Shown: positions 7,203 to 17,175 of the stretch, one piece after another | Position numbering within the stretch: the first letter of the stretch is position 1 | Layout: every line of letters starts with the position of its first letter | Assembly (NCBI GenBank): GCA_035940775.1 | Contig: DASZEN010000008.1 | Coordinates: 62,001-126,000 of the forward strand | DNA: 64,000 bases | Source of the DNA: DASQYE01 sp035940775 | Lineage (GTDB): Bacteria > Acidobacteriota > Blastocatellia > Pyrinomonadales > Pyrinomonadaceae | Direction: 5' to 3' | Notes under the pieces: generated by a model | Told to the model about the DNA's origin: nothing | Seen by the model: only the letters and a program-made list of their open reading frames with translations | Databases searched by the model: none | Translations under genes and position numbers: made by a program

Positions 7203-9320
7203 TCACTTTACGTGCAGGGTAAGCACGGAAACGGAATGCTTCGGTAATTCGACGACGAAAACGGGCCCCGCTTTGATTGTTTGTCGCCTGACGCTGACCG
7301 CATCCGGCGTGGCGAAGCCGTTTGCCGAAGCGAGCGTCGCGCCCGTCAGCGTCTCAAGCTCCGCCTGCGGCGCAACGTCGGTGCCCGTCAGGTTAAGGTT
7401 TGTCTTCAAGGCCGCCTTCTGGTTGGTATTGACCATCTTGATATAAATCAGCTTACCGTCGCTCGAACGGCTCGACACGGCGTCCAGATAGGGGATGGCC
7501 TTTCCTTCGAGCGTCGTGTCAAAGGTCGGGCTTTCGACCCGAGTCGCAAGACGGCTTGTGCCCGAATGGTTGCTATAGAGGGCATTGGCCCAGAAGGTCG
7601 GCGTCACGAAGACGCCGTGGCGGCTCGCCTGTATAATGCCGCCGGGCCAACCGTTGACCATGTCCGAGACGGCGCTCATCCCGACGAGATCGCCCGCCCG
7701 CTCGAAGACGTTCATGAGCCGCGCCCCGTAGAGCGCCGACTCCATCGAATACTGTCGCGGCTGGGGAAGGTCGAGTCCCCACTCGTTGATGGCAAGCCTG
7801 ATCGGTCTTCCGGGCGCAAGGTCGCCGATCAGTTGCGCGACCTCTTTATAGAAGCGTTCGTAGAAAAGGGGGCGCGCCATCAGATTGAGCGCGTCATTCT
7901 TCATCTCATTTCTTCCATAGTAATGATGAATCGCCAGGTAATCCATACGCGCGCCCGCGAGCCTGAGCACGGTGCGATTCCAGCTCATATCGTTGTCGCC
8001 GACCGCTATGAATTTGATGGTCGGATCGACGGCGCGCATCGCCTCATAGTAGCGATTGAAGTTGCGGCCGTAGGTCTCTGCGTCCGAATGGCCGCGCACC
8101 CAACTGCCCCAAATCTCGTTGCCGATCTCCCAATAGCGGACGTTGTAGGGCGCAGGATGACCGTTCGCGGCTCGCATCGCGCCATATCTGGAGGTGGGCG
8201 CTCCGTTGCAATATTCGACCCAGGCGGCGGCCTCTTCACTGGTCGCCCCGCGCCCCTCGACGTTGACTGTGATGGAGGGCTCGGCCCCTATGTTTCGGCA
8301 GAACTCGATAAACTCGTCCGTCCCGAAATCGCTCGGCTCACTCTCGTTCTTCCAGGAGAGATTGACCCAGGTGACGCGCTCGTCGCGTGGGCCCACACCC
8401 CACCACCAGTGATAATCCTGCGCGACATTGCCGCCGGGCCAACGCACAAAGGCCGGGCGCAATGCCTTTACCTTTTCGAGCACGTCGGCGCGCACGCCGC
8501 CCACAGCATTGCCCGGAAGCAGCGAGACCTGATCCAGCCAGAGGCGACCGCGACCGTCAAAGAGGATACTGAGGCGCGCGAGCGGATCGCTCCTTAGGGG
8601 CCGGAGAGTAAATTCGTACCGGCGCCAGTCGCCGCCCGTAATCGCAAGCTCGGCGGCGGCATAAATCTCGCCGCCAGTCCTGTCGGCTTCGAGCGCGACC
8701 GTTAAAGGCCCCTTATAGTCGAGCGTCTTTATCCATAGATAGCCGCGATACTCAAGCCCGCCCTGAACCGGAATGCGGCTCTGATAGAGTCCGTGGCGCG
8801 GGGTGACGCCGTCGCCCGCAACCACCTCCTGCGAGTGCTCCGTGATTTCCCTGGCGTCGCTTCCCCTTACGGGGTAAGAGATTTTCGCGTCCCAACTAAA
8901 GTTAAGAGCGTAGTCGTCATTGCGATCATCCGGGTAGCGTTCCCAGTAGCGCGAGAGCCCCGTGACGTTCGGCGCTTCCTCAAAGCTGCGATTGCGAATC
9001 AACTCGGCATGGAGCCCGCCCTTGATATTCTCGAACATAAACTCTGCGAACTGTCCATAGAGCAGCGGGCTGATCTCGCCTTCGACGCGGGCGGCATCAA
9101 TCGTAATGGCGGCCGAAAGCGGTTGCACAGCGGCAGCGGGCCGCGCGGGCTGCGCGCAAAAGAGTATGATCGCCGCGCACAGCAACGGCAGCAGCAATAA
9201 CAACGGCAGCCGCCAACCCGGCGCGTGCAGATGACGAGCAGCAACCGCCGAAGGTGACGAAGGCGCGCGACCCGGCCAGCCGCCTTGTTCAAGTCTGCTT
9301 ATGAGGCTCGTCTGCTTCAT
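7203..9320 (-). CDS. GH51 alpha-L-arabinofuranosidase, exported
   Basis: Retaining exo-glycosidase that removes terminal arabinofuranosyl residues; some GH51 enzymes also act on galactofuranosides. 705 residues. After an N-terminal membrane-spanning or signal segment (about 38-56), a beta-sandwich/CBM4-like region occupies about 140-270, then the TIM barrel. The catalytic pair is visible: acid/base Glu402 in WEIGNEIWG and nucleophile Glu513 in INEWG. Also typical are RWPGGN (residues 293-298) and the C-terminal beta domain. The long pre-hydrophobic N-terminus (about 37 residues) is unusual for a signal peptide, and a later start is possible. It sits 20 bases from a GH43 gene and directly before the small galT-linked gene. 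Confidence 0.93.
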   Translation of the reverse strand: MKQTSLISRLEQGGWPGRAPSSPSAVAARHLHAPGWRLPLLLLLPLLCAAIILFCAQPARPAAAVQPLSAAITIDAARVEGEISPLLYGQFAEFMFENIKGGLHAELIRNRSFEEAPNVTGLSRYWERYPDDRNDDYALNFSWDAKISYPVRGSDAREITEHSQEVVAGDGVTPRHGLYQSRIPVQGGLEYRGYLWIKTLDYKGPLTVALEADRTGGEIYAAAELAITGGDWRRYEFTLRPLRSDPLARLSILFDGRGRLWLDQVSLLPGNAVGGVRADVLEKVKALRPAFVRWPGGNVAQDYHWWWGVGPRDERVTWVNLSWKNESEPSDFGTDEFIEFCRNIGAEPSITVNVEGRGATSEEAAAWVEYCNGAPTSRYGAMRAANGHPAPYNVRYWEIGNEIWGSWVRGHSDAETYGRNFNRYYEAMRAVDPTIKFIAVGDNDMSWNRTVLRLAGARMDYLAIHHYYGRNEMKNDALNLMARPLFYERFYKEVAQLIGDLAPGRPIRLAINEWGLDLPQPRQYSMESALYGARLMNVFERAGDLVGMSAVSDMVNGWPGGIIQASRHGVFVTPTFWANALYSNHSGTSRLATRVESPTFDTTLEGKAIPYLDAVSSRSSDGKLIYIKMVNTNQKAALKTNLNLTGTDVAPQAELETLTGATLASANGFATPDAVSVRRQTIKAGPVFVVELPKHSVSVLTLHVK

Positions 9321-9340
9321 CTACGGGGCCTTACCTCGAT

Positions 9341-10528
9341 TCATCTGCGAACGCCGCCGCCACCGCCGCGACGCCGCAACGGGGCGCGCGTGATTGGCCC
9401 ACGTCGTCTCGTCGTGGAGGGCGTCGCGCCTATAATCCACGGCCAGCCGTTGCGGTAAACCAGTCGATCCATCAACATGATTCGACGGTCGGAACGGTCG
9501 CCGCCGATGGTGCTTTCCAGAAAGCGCTTTCGCGAATCAATCGCGTGATAAAAAATCCAGTCCTGGCGCGCTCCGTCCGTAACGACGGAATTATGGCCGG
9601 GCGCGTTGAAGCGACGATTGCGCTCCAGGATGACGCTGTTCGTTCGGCCCGTCCCTTGGGCCAACGTCTCGAACGGGCCGGTCGCGCTTCTCGAACGGGC
9701 GACCATGACGCCGTAATGTGCCTTATCGCCGCAGCAGTTATCGCCCGAGTAAAAGAGGTAATAGTAGCCGCGACGCATGACGACCCATGCGCCTTCGACA
9801 AGGCGCTGGTAATTATTCGGGTCTTCATCCCTGACGGGAGCGACAAGCTCGCGAGCCTCACTGCCGGGCATAAAGCTCAAACGATCCGGCGCAAGCTCCT
9901 GAACGCGAATCGGCTGGAAGCCGGAGCCCCAGTACAAAAGGCGCTTGCCCGTGGCGGGGTCATCAAAGGCCATCGGGTCTATATTGACGAAGCTCTCGCC
10001 GCACTTCAAAGGCTGGCCCATGTCGGTGAAGGGGCCGCGCGGGCTCGCCGAGGTGGCGACGGCGAGGCACAGTCCTGTCAGCGTGTTCGGGTCGGCCGAA
10101 AAGTACATATAGTAGGTGCGACCCTTTCGGCTCACGTGCGGAGCCCAGAGCTTTTGCGTCTCGCTGGCCCAGGTGGGCTTCACAGGCAAAGCGTCGCCCA
10201 GATGCTTCCAGTGAATCAGATCGCGCGACCGTGCGACCTGTATATTAATCATCCGACCTTTGATGATCGTCTGCGTCGCATAGGCGTAGTACCATCCGTC
10301 GCCGCCCCGTATGACTGTCGGGTCTGGAAAGTCCGTGTCGAAGACCGGGTTCGCGTAAACGGATTCCGGCCGTGGCGGCGGCGGCTGTCCTGAAGGGCTG
10401 CCGCTGCTACTAGGGCGCGGGCCCGCTGGCTGTTGGCCGTATGCGTCCCGGGCCTGTATGGCAAGGAAAAAGAGCAGGCCGCCGACGAGCAGCAGCAGCG
10501 CCGGGAGTCGGCTATTGAGCACCCTCAT
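9341..10528 (-). CDS. Secreted GH43 arabinanase/arabinofuranosidase-like enzyme
   Basis: Exported family 43 propeller enzyme of 395 residues. ATG 10528 is chosen because it follows GAGGG and begins a clean signal peptide (MRVLNSRLPALLLLVGG onward). Extending to the TTG near 10609 adds 27 basic residues before it. The catalytic acids are Asp69 (FPDPT), Asp184 (VNIDP) and Glu245 (LVEGA). A CC pair (residues 265-266) and the APGHNSVV segment resemble the other GH43 proteins here, but there is no C-terminal beta-sandwich domain. The C-terminal tail is rich in Arg and Gly. Context (GH51, TonB receptor) suggests it trims alpha-1,5-arabinan or a related furanose polymer. Endo versus exo action is not decidable by eye. 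Confidence 0.87.
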   Translation of the reverse strand: MRVLNSRLPALLLLVGGLLFFLAIQARDAYGQQPAGPRPSSSGSPSGQPPPPRPESVYANPVFDTDFPDPTVIRGGDGWYYAYATQTIIKGRMINIQVARSRDLIHWKHLGDALPVKPTWASETQKLWAPHVSRKGRTYYMYFSADPNTLTGLCLAVATSASPRGPFTDMGQPLKCGESFVNIDPMAFDDPATGKRLLYWGSGFQPIRVQELAPDRLSFMPGSEARELVAPVRDEDPNNYQRLVEGAWVVMRRGYYYLFYSGDNCCGDKAHYGVMVARSRSATGPFETLAQGTGRTNSVILERNRRFNAPGHNSVVTDGARQDWIFYHAIDSRKRFLESTIGGDRSDRRIMLMDRLVYRNGWPWIIGATPSTTRRRGPITRAPLRRRGGGGGVRR

Positions 10529-10756
10529 TCGTTCCCATCCCTCTGGCTTCTGCGAGGAAGTGCGAGCCCTTAAAGGGCGAGGGCTTTTCCGTTTCCCCAA
10601 CCCCATCAAAGATTTTTAGATAAGTGGCGACGATTGTAGAGCGCCGTCGCAAGCTGTTAGCGTCGCAGCGACAAACATCGCCGCCAGACCCTTATGTTCG
10701 CCGAGCAGAGCGCGTAAAAGATTGCTCTCTGTCGAGGCCGCGCGCGTGCGTCTCTT

Positions 10757-11461
10757 CTATTTCTTCTTCGGAACGACGACTCTGACCGACTCCCAGTTAT
10801 TTACGGACGAGCCGTAACCGTAGAGCATGACGCGGAAACCTCGCGGCATGTTCTTGATACTCTTCTGGAGGCCGACCTCTCCGTTGAGCGCAAAGAAATA
10901 GTCATCGCCTTTGCGGGCGATACTCAAGGTCGGGTTGGCGGTCTTGGTTCCGAGGTTGCGATTATCGAGTCGTTCGCCCTTGCCCTCGACCACCGACCAC
11001 GCCTCGAACCTTCCATCGCTCGTCAGAAGCCACTCGATGCGATTGCGCCCCGAGCCGTCAAAAAGGATGGTGAGAATCGCGTTTCCCTGCGGCGTGCCGG
11101 ACTGTCCCGGCTCCGGCACTCCGGCTGCTACCTGTGCGATGGTCGCTTCGGCGATGAAGCGATCACCGACAAAGGTCGGCTTGCTGCGAACGCCCGTGCG
11201 CGAGCCGCCCATCCCGAACATACGAAGCTGCCCGCCGTCAACCTCGACCTTACCGCCGCCACCGCCCTCCATAGAGAAGCGCTCCCACTTCTCCTCGTTC
11301 AGGGCTTTGCCGTCAAACTCGTCTATCCATTCATCGACGGCCAAAGAGGCTTGCGGGCCGGGTTGCGGGGTGGGCGATTGCGTCGGCTGCTGTCCGTAAG
11401 CCGCAACGATTAATGCAAATAGGACTATAAAGACCGCGCGTGAAGCATTGAGCATCATCAT
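10757..11461 (-). CDS. Secreted beta-sandwich protein (LamG/DUF1080-like)
   Basis: A 234-residue exported protein. The signal peptide covers about residues 1-23 (ending AAYGQ), then a Pro/Gln/Thr-rich spacer, then one beta-rich domain (about 45-230). Segments such as WIDEFDGKALNEEKWERF, ILTILFDG and FFALNGEVGL are typical of concanavalin-like carbohydrate-binding folds. No catalytic motif is recognised, so a binding role for glycan fragments is more likely than hydrolysis. Three consecutive ATG codons occur at the start; a GGGGG ribosome site fits the second or third best. It lies 14 bases after the TPR gene in the sugar locus. The exact family is uncertain. Confidence 0.65.
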   Translation of the reverse strand: MMMLNASRAVFIVLFALIVAAYGQQPTQSPTPQPGPQASLAVDEWIDEFDGKALNEEKWERFSMEGGGGGKVEVDGGQLRMFGMGGSRTGVRSKPTFVGDRFIAEATIAQVAAGVPEPGQSGTPQGNAILTILFDGSGRNRIEWLLTSDGRFEAWSVVEGKGERLDNRNLGTKTANPTLSIARKGDDYFFALNGEVGLQKSIKNMPRGFRVMLYGYGSSVNNWESVRVVVPKKK

Positions 11462-11475
11462 CCCCCTTAATTCAT

Positions 11476-13149
11476 TTAAAAGCGGACATTGGCGAGACGG
11501 CGAATCAACTCCTGACGATCATCCTGTGCTTGTTGCTGCTGATTCTCGTTCAACTGCTTGAATACCGCGAGCGCTTTCTGCGCCTCTTCCGTGCGTTTCA
11601 GTCGCATGTAAACTCGACCGAGCTGGTATTGCGCCTCGGCCATCGAAGGATTGGCGGCGACGAGGCGTTCGAGTTGGCTGGCGGCCTCGTTCAAGCGGTC
11701 TGTGCGCAGGTAGAGCTTCGCCAGCGTGAGACGCGCCGGAGGAAACGACGGGTCAAGCTCAAGAGCGCGCGTCAGGCGTGCCTCGGCGCGGGCTAAATCC
11801 GGCGAGGTCTGACGTAAGAGGGCATCGGCGGCGAGGTATTGAACGGCGGCGATTCGCTCGTCGGCCGCCGCCGCCCGCTCGTAGAGCGCGAGCGCCTCCG
11901 CGTATCGCCCCGTCTCGTCGTAGATCATGCCCAGATAAGCGAGCGCGGGAGCGAACTTCGGGTCTAGCTCGATGCTGCGCTCGAAGGCCGTCATCGCCTC
12001 GTCATGCTTATGGTTCGTGAAGAGCGCCACGCCCAAAGCGAAGTGTAGCTTTGACGAGCGAGGAAATTCATTCAAGGCTTCGCGCAGGCGAATGACGGCC
12101 GCCGCCGGAGCTTTCGTATCCACGAGCAGCATGGCGTAGCGAAAGCGATAAGCCTCGTTCTTAGGGGCGCGCTCAATCGCCAGTCGCATGGCCGGGATGG
12201 CATTCTCTATGTGACCCGAATCCTGGTAAACGCCCGCGAGCGCCGCGTAGATCGGAGCCTCGTCGAGGCCGCGCGCGATGGCTGCTTCGAGCGTGCGTCC
12301 GGCCGCTGCTATATCCTTGCGCGCCAGATAGGTCTGGGCCAGTAAGACTATAGCTTTCACGTTTGCAGGCTCCGCCGCGACCACAGCGCCAAGCTCCGTG
12401 GAAGCTTCATCGACCAGACCGGCCTCGAATAAGGCCGCCCCCAGCTCGGCACGCGATGAGGCGGAGGAAGCGGCAACACCGCTCGCCGCGTTCTGTACAA
12501 GCGCCGCGTAGTCTTTGAAGTAGGCGGCGGCGGCCGTCCGATCATTCAGACGCAGGGCGATGACGACGAGCGCCCGCGCAACTTCAACGTCGGGCTCGAT
12601 GGCCCGCGCGCGCTCGAACAAATCGCGCGCGGCGCGTAAATTTTCGGGCGTATCGCGCGCAAATAGAATCTGCGCCAGATTGATGAGCGGGCCCGCCTGC
12701 TTCGGGTCAAGTTTGAGCGAAAGCTCGAACTGCTTTGCGGCCTGCTCCGCCCGCCCGAGCCTGAGCAGGATGGCCCCGTGATTGTTGCGCGCCGCGGGCG
12801 AAGTGGGCGCCGCGATGGCGGCGGCGGCAAATTGGCGCTCGGCTTCCGTGAGGTCTCCGGCGCGGTCTGCGAGCACGCCCAGGTAGGTATGGGCCAACTC
12901 GTTATTCGGATCAATCTCGCTTGCGCGCTCAAAGAGATTCTTCGCGCCCCGCTCGTCTCCCTTTTCGAGGACTGTTACGGCCTCATCGACGAGCGCGGCG
13001 GCTCTCTGGCGGTTCTCGTCCTGCTGGATGGAAAGCGAAAGGCGCGCTCCTCGGGCGGCCACCCCTTCGACATTCATCCACAGGGTTAAGGCGACGACCA
13101 CCGTCATCAACATCAACGGGCGAAGCGAGTTGGAGGGCGAGCAGGTCAT
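11476..13149 (-). CDS. Exported TPR-repeat protein of the sugar locus
   Basis: A 557-residue tetratricopeptide protein. An N-terminal hydrophobic segment (about 11-32) indicates export or membrane anchoring, then roughly a dozen TPR units of 34 residues follow (for example NELAHTYLGVLADRAGD, PLINLAQILFARDTP, FAPALAYLGMIYDETGRYA, AEAQYQLGRVYMRL). TPR arrays are protein-interaction scaffolds. Here the gene lies directly after the TonB-dependent receptor gene and before the enzymes, so it may organise receptor or enzyme complexes in the periplasm. No enzyme motif is seen. A strong hairpin (13201-13239) separates it from the receptor gene. Confidence 0.85.
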   Translation of the reverse strand: MTCSPSNSLRPLMLMTVVVALTLWMNVEGVAARGARLSLSIQQDENRQRAAALVDEAVTVLEKGDERGAKNLFERASEIDPNNELAHTYLGVLADRAGDLTEAERQFAAAAIAAPTSPAARNNHGAILLRLGRAEQAAKQFELSLKLDPKQAGPLINLAQILFARDTPENLRAARDLFERARAIEPDVEVARALVVIALRLNDRTAAAAYFKDYAALVQNAASGVAASSASSRAELGAALFEAGLVDEASTELGAVVAAEPANVKAIVLLAQTYLARKDIAAAGRTLEAAIARGLDEAPIYAALAGVYQDSGHIENAIPAMRLAIERAPKNEAYRFRYAMLLVDTKAPAAAVIRLREALNEFPRSSKLHFALGVALFTNHKHDEAMTAFERSIELDPKFAPALAYLGMIYDETGRYAEALALYERAAAADERIAAVQYLAADALLRQTSPDLARAEARLTRALELDPSFPPARLTLAKLYLRTDRLNEAASQLERLVAANPSMAEAQYQLGRVYMRLKRTEEAQKALAVFKQLNENQQQQAQDDRQELIRRLANVRF

Positions 13150-13200
13150 ACGGGCGAATCGGCGCGCTTCGTGCGGCTCGTAGCGTCACATTAAAGACGA

Positions 13201-13239
13201 GCGGCGCGGGAAGAGTTGATCCAACTTTCCCCGCGCCGC
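13201..13239 (-). terminator. Hairpin after TonB-receptor gene (attenuator/terminator)
   Basis: GCGGCGCGGG (13201-13210) pairs with CCCGCGCCGC (13230-13239), and an inner stem AGTTG/CAACT closes a 3-base loop. On the minus strand it lies just after the receptor stop at 13260 and is followed by a short T-containing stretch (TCGTCTTTAATG). It probably reduces read-through into the TPR and enzyme genes rather than blocking it fully. Confidence 0.6.
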
Positions 13240-13259
13240 CCATTCGTTAGCAGTCCGGG

Positions 13260-16200
13260 CTAGAAAATAATCTTAGCACCGACCTGCACAGTCCTGGGGC
13301 TATCGTTAATAACATTGGAGTTTCCGAAACCGCCTGAGCCAATGTTGTTATCCGGCATCGCGTAATAGTGGCGATTGAAGATATTGAAGAACTCTCCGCG
13401 TATCTCAAACACCACGGTCTCGGTCAGATGCGTCCTCTTCAACAGGCTGAAGTTTTCCGTGTAGAAGGGGAACGGTCGTATGTCATCGAACACGGGCGGC
13501 GCAGAGCCGAAGAATCGCAACGGGTCGGCGTAATAGGCCGCGTACTCCGGACTGCCGATGGGGAAAGGAGTCCGGTGATTGGGATCGGTCGGCGTCGGAT
13601 CAGGGAACGTCGGCGGCGCTTCAAAGTTGGGCGGCGCTGTGAAAGCGGCCCCGTTGACGACCAGGAAGCGCGTCCCGCTCGGGTCGTTTCCGGTCGCAAT
13701 CGGAGCACCCGTAAGGTTAGGCCGTAAGACCGCGCCACGGAAGCCCGAGAAACCAACCGTATTCAACCACCCGGAGTTGTTGGCCGAGACGACCACCAGC
13801 GGGACTCCCGACTGGTAGCGGTGAATGGCGCTGACCTGCCAGCCGCCGAGCAGCGTGTTGACTATGCCGCCCTGATCGAAGAACCGCTTACCCTTACCGA
13901 AGGGAAGCTCGATGATATAGTTGAAGACCAAAACGTGCGGTGTGCCGTTTGGCGAAACCGTCCGTATGCGATCATAAGGATTCGGCGGCGCATTGATGGG
14001 CGTACCGCCGTAGAGGTCTTCGGCCGCAGTCCCCGTCAGCCTGGAGAAGGTGTAGGAGAGGTCGAACTGCATGCCCTGCGTAAAGCGGCGACCGACCTTA
14101 ATCTGCAAGGCGTTGTACCAGCTCTGCCCCTCGCTCTCCTGTATGTTATTGATTCTCCCGTACTGCGGGAAGGGACGCAGAGATTGTGCGACGGTTCCGT
14201 TGAAGCCCGGGAAGACCGCGCTGGGAGTGGCCGCGAGAGTGATTCCGACGCTCTGAGCATAGGCGCGGTCGGCTGGCGTTACGTCGGCGAGCGGCTTGGT
14301 CAGCAACGGATTTCCGAGTCGCAGAGACTCAAGCGGTGCGGCATTTACGCGGCCGATGTCCGAGCGCAGGCGTGTTCCCCTGTTGCCGATGTAGCCGACC
14401 GAGATGGCAAAGTTCTTCGGCAACTGGCGCTGCACATCCAGGCTCCACTGCTGGGTGCGACCGGCCTTGTAATCCTTGTTGATGTAAGAAATATCCTCAG
14501 CGCCGATGAACTGATTGTTCGGATCGACGGGAGGACGATCAGGATAGGTGCTCAGGAAGAAGTTCGCATCCGCTCCGAATTGCGGACGTGCGATAGTGGT
14601 GTTGTAGCCTTCCGTTCCCTCGCTGGACGACACATCGCCCGCGAACCCGAAGAGGATCGGCGCATAGTATATGCCGTAACCGCCGCGTACGACCGTCTTA
14701 TCGTTGATCGAATAGGCGAACCCGACGCGTGGGCCGATATTGGAATAATCCGTCTTGACGAGCCCCTCATGCTCCGACCTGAGAGTGGCGTTCGGGTCGG
14801 CCGATACAAGCGCTCCGGGCCGTCCGACCACTGGATTTATAACGGTCGGGTCGAAACTACGGTAGCGTCCGTGCGACTCCGTGCGCGGATGATTTATCTC
14901 GTAACGCACGCCGACGTTCAGCGTCAGCTTCTGCGAGATTTTAATATCGTCCTGCACGAAGAAACCGTCGTAAAAGTAGCGCCAGCCGGGATCCATCGTC
15001 TTATTACTATTGAAAGACCATTCGGTGGCTCCCGTGATTAAGCTTGCGAGCGGCCAGCCCTGGTCGTTCGTATCCACGTTGGCCGTCTGGAGGTGGCGGA
15101 AGTTGAACCAGCCGCCGGGAGCGCGCAGTTCCACAGGGTTGAATTGCTGCCAGCGCACGTCGCCGCCGATCCTGAGCGTGTGGCGTCCGTTGACCCACGT
15201 AATGAAGTCCGAGAACTGCGTCAGATTGTCCGCGAAAGGCGAGTTGTTGACCCACGTTCCGCCGAACCCCTGAGCGGCGCGCGTGTCGCTCAGTTGATCG
15301 TAGCCCGGAAAGTCTATGGACGGTAAGGCTCCGCCGGTCACGGAATTTATCGGAAGACCGAGCGAGAACGGATCGCTGGCGTTACCCGTCACGCCGGGGC
15401 TCTGGTTGAAGGTCTCGTTGCGGCTAAAGCCTACGCTGAAGTGGTTGAGCAGCGACGGCGAGAGCGTCCAGTCATGCTGTATGCGGGCGATGTGCGCCGT
15501 GATGATCTGATCGGACGTGCCCCACGCCGTCAGCGGCCTCGGGTAGCGCGGGAACCGAGCCCCTATGCTCCCGATGGTGCTGCTCTGGCGATTCGAGTAG
15601 CTGACCGAGAGACGCTGCGCCTGCGTCAGCGCGTGATCGATCTTGAACACGTAATTGTCCATGATCGTCGGCACGGAGGACGTGGCTAGATAGTTATTAA
15701 ATACGCCTGCCCGCGTTGGCGCGGGGAAAAGCTGCATGAGACGCTGCCCGACGGGGTCTTGCGACGCCAACGGGATAATATTTCCGGCAAACGGCGTGCG
15801 GTGTCCAGGCGTGCCGCTGCGCGGGTCGTAGACCTGTACGCCGTGCCCAAACTGCCGCAGCACGTCCGGGTCTGTGAACAGCTCTCCGAAGTCGCCGTTG
15901 CGCATCCTCATAGTGGGCACTGTGATGAAGGTGCTCTCCGTCTGGCTGAAACGATAGCCCTCGTAGTTGAAGAAGAAGAAGGTGCGATCCTTCAGACTGA
16001 TGAGCGAGGGCCCGCCCTCGGAGAATCGCGGCAGGTAGACGGGGCCTCCGATGTTGAAGCCGAAGTCGTGCTGGCGATCTATCAGCCTCGGCTCGCCGCG
16101 CGAGTTCCTGAATAACGTGTTGGCGTTGAGCGCGTTGTTGCGATGCAGCTCGTAGAGTTCGCCGTGAAAGTCGTTTGAGCCGGACTTGATCGTAAAGTTG

Positions 16201-16943
16201 ACGATGCCGCCCGTCGAGTTGCCGAACTCGGCCGAGTAGGTGCTCGTGCTGAGCGTAAATTCCTGAAAGGCGTTCGGCCCCGGAGCGACTTCCGTAAAGA
16301 AGGTTCCGCTCTGGGCGCGTCGCGTCGAGCCGCCGTCAACCAGGATTTCCGTGCCCAGCGCCTGACCGCCGCTGACCCTGAAGCGGTTGGCGCTCGTGCC
16401 GCCCTCCTGCCCGCCGATTCTTCCCGAAGACGAGACGTTGCTATCCAGAAAGATGAATGAGAGCGGCGTGCGTCCGGCGCTCTCGACGCTGACCTGGAGC
16501 GGCAGTTCTCTGACCTGTCGCTCGGTGACGTTGGTTTGCCGCACGGGGCTGTCGGCTTGAATGACCGGAGTGGAATCGCTCGATACCGTGACGACATCCG
16601 TCACGACGCCGATCTCAAGCGTCACGTCGACGGTTCGCGTCACCTGCACGGCGACCTGCACGTTTTCGACGGTCGCGGATTTGAAACCCTGCGCCTCGAC
16701 CGTAACCCTGTAAGGATCAGCCTTCAGTTGAGGTAAGGTGTAGCTGCCCTGATCGCTGGTAGTAGTCTCGCGCACCTCGTTTGTAGTGAGGTTGGTGGCG
16801 GTCACTTTGGCATTGCCGACGAGAGCCCCGCTCGGATCGGTGACGGTGCCGGTGATATTGCCCCGGTCGCTCTGAGCAAAAGCAGGCGACGCCCACACGA
16901 ATGTGAGCGCCAGGAGCGCGAGCGCGATAAGCTTGTGATTCAT
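13260..16943 (-). CDS. TonB-dependent receptor, Oar-like, with carboxypeptidase-regulatory domain
   Basis: Outer-membrane receptor for energised uptake of oligosaccharides, 1227 residues. I choose ATG 16943, which follows a perfect AGGAGGGG site and starts a clean signal peptide (MNHKLIALALLALTF, cleavage after AFA). Residues about 26-115 form a CarboxypepD_reg/CnaB-like domain (GNITGTVTDPSGALVGNAKV), followed by a plug region (RVSGGQALGTEILVDGG) and a long beta-barrel. It ends in aromatic Phe (VQVGAKIIF), as outer-membrane proteins do. No SusD partner follows, which is normal for Acidobacteriota Oar-like receptors. It is the first gene after the operator-bearing promoter at 17176-17241. The ligand is inferred from the downstream arabinofuranosidase and galactose genes. 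Confidence 0.92.
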   Translation of the reverse strand: MNHKLIALALLALTFVWASPAFAQSDRGNITGTVTDPSGALVGNAKVTATNLTTNEVRETTTSDQGSYTLPQLKADPYRVTVEAQGFKSATVENVQVAVQVTRTVDVTLEIGVVTDVVTVSSDSTPVIQADSPVRQTNVTERQVRELPLQVSVESAGRTPLSFIFLDSNVSSSGRIGGQEGGTSANRFRVSGGQALGTEILVDGGSTRRAQSGTFFTEVAPGPNAFQEFTLSTSTYSAEFGNSTGGIVNFTIKSGSNDFHGELYELHRNNALNANTLFRNSRGEPRLIDRQHDFGFNIGGPVYLPRFSEGGPSLISLKDRTFFFFNYEGYRFSQTESTFITVPTMRMRNGDFGELFTDPDVLRQFGHGVQVYDPRSGTPGHRTPFAGNIIPLASQDPVGQRLMQLFPAPTRAGVFNNYLATSSVPTIMDNYVFKIDHALTQAQRLSVSYSNRQSSTIGSIGARFPRYPRPLTAWGTSDQIITAHIARIQHDWTLSPSLLNHFSVGFSRNETFNQSPGVTGNASDPFSLGLPINSVTGGALPSIDFPGYDQLSDTRAAQGFGGTWVNNSPFADNLTQFSDFITWVNGRHTLRIGGDVRWQQFNPVELRAPGGWFNFRHLQTANVDTNDQGWPLASLITGATEWSFNSNKTMDPGWRYFYDGFFVQDDIKISQKLTLNVGVRYEINHPRTESHGRYRSFDPTVINPVVGRPGALVSADPNATLRSEHEGLVKTDYSNIGPRVGFAYSINDKTVVRGGYGIYYAPILFGFAGDVSSSEGTEGYNTTIARPQFGADANFFLSTYPDRPPVDPNNQFIGAEDISYINKDYKAGRTQQWSLDVQRQLPKNFAISVGYIGNRGTRLRSDIGRVNAAPLESLRLGNPLLTKPLADVTPADRAYAQSVGITLAATPSAVFPGFNGTVAQSLRPFPQYGRINNIQESEGQSWYNALQIKVGRRFTQGMQFDLSYTFSRLTGTAAEDLYGGTPINAPPNPYDRIRTVSPNGTPHVLVFNYIIELPFGKGKRFFDQGGIVNTLLGGWQVSAIHRYQSGVPLVVVSANNSGWLNTVGFSGFRGAVLRPNLTGAPIATGNDPSGTRFLVVNGAAFTAPPNFEAPPTFPDPTPTDPNHRTPFPIGSPEYAAYYADPLRFFGSAPPVFDDIRPFPFYTENFSLLKRTHLTETVVFEIRGEFFNIFNRHYYAMPDNNIGSGGFGNSNVINDSPRTVQVGAKIIF

Positions 16944-17175
16944 TACCCCTCCTGAAAACTCGACTGCGGTCGAAAATGGTAGACTGGAAGACGACGTGCC
17001 CGGCAAAACAGGCGTCAGTTTTTCAGTGTCCCGAAGGAAAGCGTTGCCCGATATTACGCCCGGCGAATTTTAGGAGCCGCCGGGGCGGCGACAGACTTTG
17101 CCGCCTCATCCCAGACCATCGACTGGAATTAGAGCCCATCTATACTTTGCAAGAGAACGCGGCCTGGGGAGCGCT

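Noticed and set aside
7281..8597. 438-codon plus-strand frame opposite GH51
   Set aside because: Mirror of the GH51 gene; no ribosome site or recognisable domain.
13821..15041. 406-codon plus-strand frame inside the TonB receptor
   Set aside because: Antisense shadow; receptor barrel coding is continuous on the minus strand.
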